The notes beneath the pieces were generated by a model. That model was not told where the DNA came from. It was given only the letters and a program-made list of their open reading frames with translations, and did no database searches. This document shows positions 1 to 5,728 of a stretch of 7,539 nucleotides of DNA, piece after piece. Both the position numbers and the translations under genes were made by a program. Positions within the stretch are counted from its first letter, which is position 1. The number at the start of each line of letters is the position of its first letter. The stretch is from positions 1 through 7,539 of the forward strand of contig JACDAZ010000362.1 in assembly GCA_013695175.1 (NCBI GenBank), in the 5' to 3' direction. This stretch comes from Flavisolibacter sp. (lineage in GTDB: Bacteria; Bacteroidota; Bacteroidia; Chitinophagales; Chitinophagaceae).

Positions 1-510
1 GGTGCACGTTATGCTATTGGTGGTTATGATGAACACAGATCCTTATATAAAAGAAGTTCTGTTTTTACAACTGATGATGATGAGGACAGGCGTTTGCATT
101 TAGGCATTGATATTTGGGGTAAACCTCATACTGCTGTTATGGCTCCACTGGACGGAATAGTACATAGTTTTGCTTTTAATAATGCATTTGGCGATTATGG
201 AGCTACTATAATTCTGACACACCAGTTAGGGGGTCAAACTTTTTATACTCTCTACGGTCATTTAAGCCTGAATTCTTTAAAAAATTTAATGGAAGGTGAG
301 CGGATAGAAAAGGGTGACAAGTTTGCTGACTTTGGCATACCTATGGAAAATGGCCATTGGCCTCCTCATCTTCACTTTCAGGTTATTGCAGATTTACAAG
401 GTTATAAAGGTGATTTTCCCGGAGTTTGCAAATATTCGGAAAGAGAAAAATATTTAGCTAATTCTCCTGATCCTGATCTGATATTACAAATGTCGAAGTA
501 CGCAGTATAG
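1..510 (+). CDS. M23-family zinc metallopeptidase (LytM/lysostaphin-like), 5' end outside window
   Basis: The reading frame is open from base 1 to a TAG at 508-510, giving 169 visible residues; the true start lies upstream. M23 enzymes are zinc endopeptidases that usually cut peptide cross-links of peptidoglycan in the periplasm. The zinc and catalytic signature is complete: HLGID (visible residues 33-37, zinc His and Asp), YGHLS (His87) and PPHLHF (HxH at 123-125). The core after HLGID is typical (APLDG turn, NN..GDYG, IILTHQ, FYTLYGHLS). A C-terminal extension of about 40 residues contains DFPGV and SPDPDLIL. As I recall, this extension resembles the M23 domain found in larger proteins that also carry a phosphotransferase and a class III aminotransferase, so the missing N-terminus could hold another domain. 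No signal peptide can be judged. A TTG at 94 could open a shorter frame, but it would sit inside the conserved fold just before HLGID, so it is not the start. Confidence 0.88.
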   Translation, partial: GARYAIGGYDEHRSLYKRSSVFTTDDDEDRRLHLGIDIWGKPHTAVMAPLDGIVHSFAFNNAFGDYGATIILTHQLGGQTFYTLYGHLSLNSLKNLMEGERIEKGDKFADFGIPMENGHWPPHLHFQVIADLQGYKGDFPGVCKYSEREKYLANSPDPDLILQMSKYAV

Positions 511-630
511 ACTTTAAAACACATTAACTTATTTTTTGAGTAGAAAACGTTTTTGATCTTCAGATATCTTAGTATAAATGCTTTTGCTAAATTTTTTGGC
601 GAAAGTATTAGCTTTACATATCTATCTTCT

Positions 631-1668
631 ATGAGTAATCCTAATTTAACTGCAGGTAAAGATGAACTTACCGCTATAGATAAAGAATTTGAAAATAATA
701 TTCGGCCACAGGAAATAAAACAGTTTTCCGGTCAGCAACAGATTATTGAAAATCTTGTCATTTTTATTAAAGCAGCAAAAATTCGGGGCGAAGCTCTTGA
801 TCATGTTTTGTTTCATGGACCTCCCGGTTTAGGCAAAACAACTTTGTCAAGAATAGTAGCAAATGAATTAGGGGTTAATATCAGGGAAACCTCGGGTCCT
901 GTTATTGAAAAACCCGGAGACCTTGCAGGGTTACTTACCAATCTGCAACCCAATGATGTTTTATTTATAGATGAAATTCACAGGTTAAGTACAGTGGTAG
1001 AAGAATATCTCTATTCTGCCATGGAAGATTATAAGATCGATATAATGATTGATACGGGACCAAATGCACGAAGTATTCAATTAACATTAAATCCTTTTAC
1101 GCTTATCGGTGCTACTACCCGCAGTGGGTTGCTAACGGCTCCTTTACTCTCCAGGTTTGCTATTAAATCAAGGCTGGAATACTATGATGCAGAAACGCTT
1201 AAAGGAATTATTATACGTTCAGCTGCTATATTAAAAGCTTCCATTACAAATGATGCTGCTGCAGAAATAGCCCGTCGCAGCAGGGGCACCCCGCGTATAG
1301 CTAATGGTTTGTTGAGAAGGGTTCGTGATTTTGCACAAGTATTAAATGACAGCCAGATTGATATAGGTATTACCCAACATTCATTAAAAGCATTGAATGT
1401 CGATGAACATGGATTAGATGATATGGATAACAGGATTTTATCTGCCATTATAGAAAAATTCAAAGGGGGTCCTGTAGGTATCACCACAATAGCAACATCT
1501 GTTGGTGAAGAAGCCGGGACGCTTGAAGAAGTTTATGAGCCATTTTTAATACAGGAAGGATTTATAAAAAGAACACCACGAGGCAGGGAAGCAACAGATA
1601 AAGCTTATAACCACCTTGGTAAAATACCGCCTTCTTTAGGGGCAACAGGTTCTTTATTCAGTGTTTAA
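631..1668 (+). CDS. ruvB: Holliday junction branch migration ATPase RuvB
   Basis: RuvB is the hexameric AAA+ motor that drives Holliday-junction branch migration with RuvA during recombinational repair. The product is 345 residues, normal for the family. Visible motifs are Walker [10 protein letters not shown] (63-71), Walker B LFIDEIH (111-117), sensor 1 GATTRSG (160-166), the arginine finger in PLLSRF (Arg175), sensor 2 in [13 protein letters not shown] (218-230), and a C-terminal winged helix (about 257-330) with the DNA-contacting TPRGR. ETSGP (86-90) and the [11 protein letters not shown] region (124-134) are also characteristic. The ATG at 631 is chosen because MSNPNL followed by the IRPQEI segment matches RuvB N-termini. 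The frame extends up to a TTG at 553, but those 26 residues are hydrophobic and look unlike RuvB. No Shine-Dalgarno precedes the ATG, as is common in Bacteroidota. The gene lies 120 bases after the M23 gene and is not beside ruvA or ruvC here. Confidence 0.97.
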   Translation: MSNPNLTAGKDELTAIDKEFENNIRPQEIKQFSGQQQIIENLVIFIKAAKIRGEALDHVLFHGPPGLGKTTLSRIVANELGVNIRETSGPVIEKPGDLAGLLTNLQPNDVLFIDEIHRLSTVVEEYLYSAMEDYKIDIMIDTGPNARSIQLTLNPFTLIGATTRSGLLTAPLLSRFAIKSRLEYYDAETLKGIIIRSAAILKASITNDAAAEIARRSRGTPRIANGLLRRVRDFAQVLNDSQIDIGITQHSLKALNVDEHGLDDMDNRILSAIIEKFKGGPVGITTIATSVGEEAGTLEEVYEPFLIQEGFIKRTPRGREATDKAYNHLGKIPPSLGATGSLFSV

Positions 1669-1717
1669 CTTTTTTTAGCTTGCAACAGTTTCACTTATTT
1701 TATTATCAGTGCACAAT

Positions 1718-2026
1718 ATGAAGAAGATTGTTTTATTTGTACCGCTTTTAATATTGTTGTCATCATGCATAAAATGCAGAGAATGGGAAGACAAAAAGTG
1801 GTTTAACGCTAAAGTAATTGAAATCAAAAACCTTGATTGTGGTTATCCACTTATTCAATTTACAGAATCAGAACATGAACAAGTAAAACAGGTATTAGGA
1901 CCATCAACTTACCCGGGAGCTTATGTTATGAAGGGACTGGATGCTTCTTTGAATATCTTAAATTATGAATTATTAATTCAAATTAGAAAGCCGCGTGAGG
2001 GTGAAGGATGGTTTTGTACGGTTTAG
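1718..2026 (+). CDS. Small predicted lipoprotein with conserved-looking cysteines, function unknown
   Basis: This encodes 102 residues. The N-terminus MKKIVLFVPLLILLSSC is a classic lipoprotein signal peptide: two lysines, a hydrophobic core, then the lipobox LSSC with Cys17 as the lipidation site. There is no Asp after the cysteine, so outer-membrane delivery is plausible. The mature part is only about 86 residues and has cysteines at 20, 41 and 100; Cys41 and Cys100 could form a disulfide. The pattern AKVIEIKNLDCG followed by alternating hydrophobic stretches suggests a small beta-rich fold. It faintly recalls short Bacteroidota lipoproteins with an 'A.V....G.DCG' opening, but I do not recognise a named family. 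The ATG at 1718 is chosen because it starts exactly at the signal peptide; a GTG at 1709 would add three residues. The gene starts 49 bases after ruvB and could share its transcript, and it converges on the response regulator across a terminator. Confidence 0.72.
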   Translation: MKKIVLFVPLLILLSSCIKCREWEDKKWFNAKVIEIKNLDCGYPLIQFTESEHEQVKQVLGPSTYPGAYVMKGLDASLNILNYELLIQIRKPREGEGWFCTV

Positions 2027-2071
2027 GTCCTTCCTATAGATCCAGCATTATCATAAAAGCAAAATCAAAAT

Positions 2072-2097
2072 AAAAAAAGCACCCAAAGAGTGCTTTT
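2072..2097. terminator. Hairpin terminator between convergent genes
   Basis: AAAAGCAC (2075-2082) pairs perfectly with GTGCTTTT (2090-2097) around a seven-base loop (CCAAAGA). Read on the minus strand, the stem runs straight into seven T (complement of 2072-2078). This makes a good Rho-independent terminator for the response regulator, whose stop is about 20 bases away. Read on the plus strand, the stem ends in only four T, so it is probably a weaker stop for the lipoprotein transcript. The position between two convergent gene ends fits a bidirectional terminator. Confidence 0.8.
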
Positions 2098-2117
2098 AAA
2101 GGATAAATGTTGTCTGC

Positions 2118-2828
2118 TTATGCGCCGGGTGTATTTTGTACTACCAACCTGAAACCATTTCCATGAATGTTTACAATTTCAATATCTGGATCTTCCTTCA
2201 GGTATTTTCTTAGCTTGGCAATGTAAACATCCATACTTCTGCCATTAAAATAAGTATCGCTACCCCATATTCTTTTTAAAGCCTGCTCCCTTGGCAGCAG
2301 ATCATTCATGTGTTCACAAAGCATCTTTAATAATTCATTTTCTTTTGGAGAAAGTGTTTGTGTTCTTTCACCTACAGATAGCTGCCTTAGTTTAGGATTG
2401 AAATGATAGGAGGCAAGATCAAATTCCTTATTCTCAGCTTCTCTGTTTAATTCTTCATTACGCTTGAGAATAGCTTTTATTTTATGTAATAAGACTTCAC
2501 TGTCAAAGGGCTTGGTAATATAATCGTCTGCACCAAGTTTATATCCCTGTATAATATCTTCTTTCATGGTTTTAGCACTTAAAAAGAAGAGAGGAACATC
2601 AGGATCAATATCGCGGATTTCTTCTGCTAATGTAAATCCATCCATGTTGGGCATCATTACATCCAGCAGGCACAGGTCATATTTTTCACGTTGAAAGGCA
2701 GCCAGTCCCAGCCTGCCATCCCGCTCCAGCGTAACATTATAATCATTTAGTTCCAGGTAATTTTTTAATACACTCCCCAAATTCGGATCATCTTCGCATA
2801 ATAAAATTTTTGCTTTCTTTTCTTCCAT
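2118..2828 (-). CDS. rprY: OmpR/PhoB-family response regulator, RprY-like
   Basis: This is a two-component DNA-binding response regulator of 236 residues. The receiver domain (about 6-122) has the acidic pair in LLCEDD (Asp13, Asp14), the phospho-acceptor Asp56 in LLDVMMP, the switch Ser84 in FFLSAKT, and Lys106 in DDYITKPF. The C-terminal winged helix (about 137-230) has SPKENELLKML, the recognition helix SMDVYIAKLRKYL (198-210) and the terminal hairpin IHGNGFRLV. The spacing and wording (ILLCEDDPNLG, YDLCLLDVMMP, KEDI..G.KLGADDYITKPF, RSMDVYI.KLRK, INIHG.G) closely match RprY of Bacteroides as I recall it. RprY is paired there with the kinase RprX and linked to stress responses. No histidine kinase lies beside it in this window. 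The ATG at 2826-2828 gives the expected N-terminus, and no Shine-Dalgarno is evident. The symbol is by family resemblance; orthology was not tested. The last residues, NTPGA, recur at the end of the protein encoded at 3408-4871. Confidence 0.9.
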   Translation of the reverse strand: MEEKKAKILLCEDDPNLGSVLKNYLELNDYNVTLERDGRLGLAAFQREKYDLCLLDVMMPNMDGFTLAEEIRDIDPDVPLFFLSAKTMKEDIIQGYKLGADDYITKPFDSEVLLHKIKAILKRNEELNREAENKEFDLASYHFNPKLRQLSVGERTQTLSPKENELLKMLCEHMNDLLPREQALKRIWGSDTYFNGRSMDVYIAKLRKYLKEDPDIEIVNIHGNGFRLVVQNTPGA

Positions 2829-2891
2829 GTCTATAGGTTTTTGTTACTGATAAAATTACGTATTTAGCAAACCAGTTAGATAAGCTTATTG

Positions 2892-2926
2892 TTTGTATGC
2901 AAAAATTCTTCCACTATCTATTTTTG
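2892..2926 (+). promoter_or_regulatory. Putative Bacteroidota-type promoter for the GroES-like gene
   Basis: TATTTTTG at 2919-2926 is a perfect match to the Bacteroidota -7 consensus TAnnTTTG. A TTTG at 2892-2895 could be the -33 element, although the spacing of 23 bases is longer than the usual 19 or so. Transcription would begin near 2932, leaving a leader of about ten bases before the ATG at 2943. The element lies inside the longer upstream reading frame (from a TTG at 2889), which supports the ATG as the true start. The 114-base gap must also hold the promoter of the divergent response regulator, for which I see no convincing element. Confidence 0.45.
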
Positions 2927-2942
2927 TATCTTAACTCCAAAA

Positions 2943-3314
2943 ATGCGATTAACTATAGATAATAAACTTCAAAAACTGATTATCATAGGTGACAGGGTAT
3001 TGATTCGACCCACCAAACCTAACGAACGAACAGACAGTGGTTTATACCTGCCACCAGGTGTTCAGGACAAAGACAAGGTACAGCAGGGATATATTATAAA
3101 AGTGGGGCCGGGTTATGTTGTTCCCATTCCCACAGAAGATGAGGCATGGAAATCCCTGGATGATGGGGTTAGGTACATTCCGCTTCAGGCAAAAGAAGGT
3201 GATTTGGCAATTTTTTTATTAAGTGGAGCAACAGAAGTAATTTACCAGGCTGAAAAGTATTTTATTGTTCCCCAAAGTGCTATTTTAATGCTGGAGAGGG
3301 AGGAGGAACTTTAA
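2943..3314 (+). CDS. GroES-like (Cpn10-fold) co-chaperonin, long Bacteroidota variant
   Basis: This encodes 123 residues, against about 95 for ordinary GroES. The Cpn10 start is clear: IIIGDRVLIRPTKPNERTDSG (13-33) followed by LYLPPG. The latter is the mobile-loop segment whose hydrophobic tripeptide (here Leu-Tyr-Leu) docks onto GroEL in the classic protein. The strand QGYIIKVGPG (48-57) and the closing EGDLAIFLLSGATEVIYQAEKYFIVPQSAILMLE (85-118) also follow the fold. Between them, about 27 residues (58-84, VVPIPTEDEAW to YIPLQAK) replace the short roof hairpin of GroES, accounting for the extra length. No groEL gene is adjacent, so this is probably a paralogue rather than the main co-chaperonin; its partner is unknown. 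The ATG at 2943 is preferred over a TTG at 2889 because a promoter-like box lies between them and the upstream residues do not fit the fold. The gene ends 93 bases before the kinase-RapZ gene and could be co-transcribed with it. Confidence 0.82.
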   Translation: MRLTIDNKLQKLIIIGDRVLIRPTKPNERTDSGLYLPPGVQDKDKVQQGYIIKVGPGYVVPIPTEDEAWKSLDDGVRYIPLQAKEGDLAIFLLSGATEVIYQAEKYFIVPQSAILMLEREEEL

Positions 3315-3380
3315 AGTTAATACCAGTATTGAAGAACATTATATATTTAAAACAGTTTTCCATTAAAATCAAAAAATAGT

Positions 3381-3402
3381 CCTACTTCGGTAGTGGAGGT
3401 GA
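3381..3402 (+). promoter_or_regulatory. Strong Shine-Dalgarno with abutting UUCG hairpin before the AmgK-RapZ gene
   Basis: GGAGGTGA at 3395-3402 is a near-perfect Shine-Dalgarno. Its GGAGGT core ends seven bases before the ATG at 3408, the ideal distance. It fixes the start at that ATG and argues against the in-frame GTG at 3393, which overlaps it. Just upstream, CTAC (3382-3385), TTCG (3386-3389) and GTAG (3390-3393) form a 4-bp stem capped by the very stable cUUCGg tetraloop. Bases 3380-3382 (TCC) could instead pair with GGA of the Shine-Dalgarno (3395-3397), extending the stem into the ribosome site. The other gene starts in the window lack such a site. That it regulates translation is inference. 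Confidence 0.6.
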
Positions 3403-3407
3403 ATTAT

Positions 3408-4871
3408 ATGCAGGAAATGATTGATGCTGTATCTGATCTGTGTTTTGACTGGAGCGGAAAATACCCTACGGAGGTAGATGTTCTGCCACAGGCAGGAAGC
3501 GATAGACGATATTTTCGTTTGTTATTGGAAGATGGTACTTCTGTCATAGGTACTGTGGGAGCCAACGAGGCTGAAAATGATACATTTATTTATTTTGCTG
3601 ATCATTTTAAAAAGAAGGGACTACATGTTCCTGAAGTTTTTGCATTAAATGAGGATAAAACCATTTACCTGCAGGAAGATTTAGGCGATGTTTCACTATT
3701 AGATATTCTGGAGCGGGATGGATTCAGTACCTCTACCTATAATTATCTCCAGAAAAGTCTTTATGAATTAGCGCACCTGCAGGTGTTGGGTGATGAAGGG
3801 TTGGATTATGACCGTGCTTTAACAAACAAAGAATTTGGCAAACAAGCTATCATGGCTGATCTGCTTTATTTTAAATTTTATTTTTTAGATGCACTGCGTA
3901 AACCCTATGACAAACAAAAGTTGATAGATGATTTTGAAGCCCTCAGTACATACCTTACCCATACAGAATACAAATACTTTATGTTTCGTGACTTTCAAAG
4001 CAGGAATATAATGGTAAAGGATGATGAAAGTGTTCATTTTATAGATTTCCAGGGTGGAATGAAAGGTGCTCCTCAATATGATGTTGCCAGTATGATTTGG
4101 CAGGCAAGAGCTAATTTACCGGAAGAATGGAAGATTGGCTTGTTAGAAGATTATATGGATTCTTTTGACTCTTTTACGGAAGAATTACTTGACAGGGAAA
4201 TTTTCAGAAGTCAATATAATGGTTATGTGCTCATAAGATTATTACAGGTATTAGGAGCATATGGCTTTAGAGGGTTATTTGAAAGGAAAGCTCAATTCCT
4301 TACCAGTATACCTTTAGCTTTAAGAAATTTAAAATCTTTCATGGATGATAATAGCCTGGGTATAGTTTTGCCTGAATTCAAGAAAGTATTATCTATCTGT
4401 GTAGAAGATGATGTTATTGAAAAATTCACACCTATTGAAGCTGATGACAAAACCCCGCTAGTTATAAAGATCTGTAGTTTTTCATATAGAAATGGTATAC
4501 CGCAGGACACTACGGGTAATGGAGGAGGCTTTGTTTTCGATTGCAGGGGCATAGATAATCCAGGCAGGTACGACCAGTATAAAGCAATTCATGGACGGGA
4601 TAAGCCAGTTGTTGAATACCTGGAAAGACAAACACGCATGCAGGATTTTTTATCCAGTGCTTTTGATATAGTAGATATCTCTGTGGAAGATTATATAAAA
4701 AGAGGTTTCACCAACTTATCTGTAAGCTTTGGCTGTACAGGTGGACAACATCGAAGTGTTTATGCTGCCGATTCATTGGCAAAGCATTTGCAAATGAAAT
4801 ACAAAGTAAAAGTTGAATTGTGTCATTTGGTACAGGAAGAGAAACAATGGATTAATACTCCTGGTGCCTGA
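3408..4871 (+). CDS. AmgK-like amino-sugar kinase fused to a RapZ C-terminal domain
   Basis: This 487-residue protein has two clear domains. Residues about 1-320 are an aminoglycoside-phosphotransferase-fold kinase that best resembles AmgK, the anomeric MurNAc/GlcNAc kinase of Pseudomonas. It has the nucleotide loop GSDRRYFRL (30-38), the hinge QEDLGD (89-94), the catalytic loop RDFQSRN (Asp195, Asn200; AmgK has RD.HSRN) and the magnesium motif IDFQGG..GAPQYDVASM (Asp213). Residues about 351-478 match the C-terminal domain of RapZ: SFSYRNGIP (357-365), FVFDCRGIDNPG (375-386), DKPVVEYL, and the signature GCTGGQHRSVY (442-452). The N-terminal Walker-type kinase domain of classical RapZ is absent; the AmgK-like domain takes its place. 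In E. coli this RapZ domain binds glucosamine-6-phosphate and small RNA. The MurU-like gene starts 27 bases downstream, which fits a MurNAc-1-phosphate pathway. The start is set by the Shine-Dalgarno at 3395. Domain calls are firm; substrate and sensing role are inferred. Confidence 0.9.
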   Translation: MQEMIDAVSDLCFDWSGKYPTEVDVLPQAGSDRRYFRLLLEDGTSVIGTVGANEAENDTFIYFADHFKKKGLHVPEVFALNEDKTIYLQEDLGDVSLLDILERDGFSTSTYNYLQKSLYELAHLQVLGDEGLDYDRALTNKEFGKQAIMADLLYFKFYFLDALRKPYDKQKLIDDFEALSTYLTHTEYKYFMFRDFQSRNIMVKDDESVHFIDFQGGMKGAPQYDVASMIWQARANLPEEWKIGLLEDYMDSFDSFTEELLDREIFRSQYNGYVLIRLLQVLGAYGFRGLFERKAQFLTSIPLALRNLKSFMDDNSLGIVLPEFKKVLSICVEDDVIEKFTPIEADDKTPLVIKICSFSYRNGIPQDTTGNGGGFVFDCRGIDNPGRYDQYKAIHGRDKPVVEYLERQTRMQDFLSSAFDIVDISVEDYIKRGFTNLSVSFGCTGGQHRSVYAADSLAKHLQMKYKVKVELCHLVQEEKQWINTPGA

Positions 4872-4898
4872 TAATAAAATCAGTTAATCCTTAGAAAA

Positions 4899-5651
4899 AT
4901 GTTGGAGAAACAAAAACTTAAATCATCTACGGGTTTAAAAGCTATGTTATTAGCAGCAGGATTGGGAACAAGATTTAAACCCTGGACAGATAACAATCCC
5001 AAAGCGCTAGCCATAATAAATGGAAAAACTTTGTTGCAGCGAAATGTTGAATACCTGCAGAAATTTGATATTAAAGATGTAGTAGTGAACGTGCATCATT
5101 TTGCAGATGCTGTTGTTGATACAATAGAAAAGAACAATGGCTGGGGCAGTAATATAACGATCAGTGATGAAAGAGATGAACTGCTGGAAACAGGCGGCGG
5201 AATTTTAAAAGCAAAAACTCTATTACAAGGTTCGCCATTTATAACTATCAATGTTGATATACTTACTGATTTGAATCTTAAGCATTTCTTATCTTTTCAC
5301 CAGCAACAAAATGCATTGATTTCATTAGCTGTTTCGGACAGGCGCACTTCGCGGTATTTATTATTTAACAAATATGGACGTTTATGTGGCTGGCGTAATA
5401 CAGGAGAAAACTACAGGGAAAAGATTATTATACAGGCAAAAGATCTTTTTGAAAAAGCATATAGTGGTATTGCTATTTATCAACCGGAAGTATTGGATAT
5501 GATTTCTTTTACAGGTAAGTTTTCGATAATAGATGTTTTTATGGACCTTGCTTCGCAAAATAAAATTGCAGCTTATAACCATACCGGTGATCAGTGGTTG
5601 GATGTTGGAAGACCGGAAAGTGTTCCCGAGGCTGAGCAAATGTTTTCTTAA
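4899..5651 (+). CDS. MurU-like sugar-1-phosphate nucleotidyltransferase
   Basis: This 250-residue protein is a single GT-A-like nucleotidyltransferase domain, the size of MurU, without the extra hexapeptide-repeat domain of GlmU. The signature begins at LLAAGLGTRFKPWT (17-30) with the GxGTR nucleotide loop, followed by the conserved PKAL (34-37, catalytic-type Lys35). Next come ETGGG (97-101), a substrate-loop motif shared with MurU, the metal-binding NVD (118-120, Asp120) with DILTD, and the closing WLDVGRPE (233-240). These enzymes join a sugar-1-phosphate to a nucleoside triphosphate. In Pseudomonas, MurU makes UDP-MurNAc from the AmgK product. The 27-base gap to the upstream AmgK-like gene, on the same strand, supports a shared transcript and the same pathway. 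The ATG at 4899 lies 16 codons before the conserved loop; an internal ATG at 4944 is too close to the loop to be preferred. It could instead act on another sugar phosphate (the general NTP_transferase family is broad), so no symbol is given. Confidence 0.87.
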   Translation: MLEKQKLKSSTGLKAMLLAAGLGTRFKPWTDNNPKALAIINGKTLLQRNVEYLQKFDIKDVVVNVHHFADAVVDTIEKNNGWGSNITISDERDELLETGGGILKAKTLLQGSPFITINVDILTDLNLKHFLSFHQQQNALISLAVSDRRTSRYLLFNKYGRLCGWRNTGENYREKIIIQAKDLFEKAYSGIAIYQPEVLDMISFTGKFSIIDVFMDLASQNKIAAYNHTGDQWLDVGRPESVPEAEQMFS

Positions 5652-5728
5652 TTCACAAACGGTTATCCAACCTTGAGCTTTAAAAACTGCTCTTTTATTT
5701 TACTTTCAAATAAAGAAAGATTGTACAT

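Noticed and set aside
544..553. Perfect palindrome AAAACGTTTT between the M23 gene and ruvB
   Set aside because: It has no loop and is made of A and T runs; it is not a convincing terminator or operator.
583..616. Possible ruvB promoter: TTTG at 583-586 and TAGCTTTA at 609-616
   Set aside because: The -7 box misses the final G and the spacing is 22 bases; in such T-rich DNA this is weak, so it was not listed as a feature.
1182..1487. Minus-strand open frame inside ruvB, and similar antisense frames inside the kinase, nucleotidyltransferase and M1 genes
   Set aside because: They lie wholly opposite strongly conserved genes and show no domain features; they are shadows.
2853..2895. Possible minus-strand promoter for the response regulator (TAATTTTA-like box, TTTG from the complement of CAAA near 2868)
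   Set aside because: The two elements are only about nine bases apart, so they cannot act together as a -33/-7 pair.
3296..3309. Purine-rich Shine-Dalgarno-like run near the end of the GroES-like gene
   Set aside because: It encodes the acidic C-terminus (EREEEL) and lies about 100 bases before the next start.
5675..5700. GAGC/GCTC hairpin followed by T-rich sequence after the nucleotidyltransferase gene
   Set aside because: The stem is only four base pairs with a ten-base loop; too weak to call a terminator.
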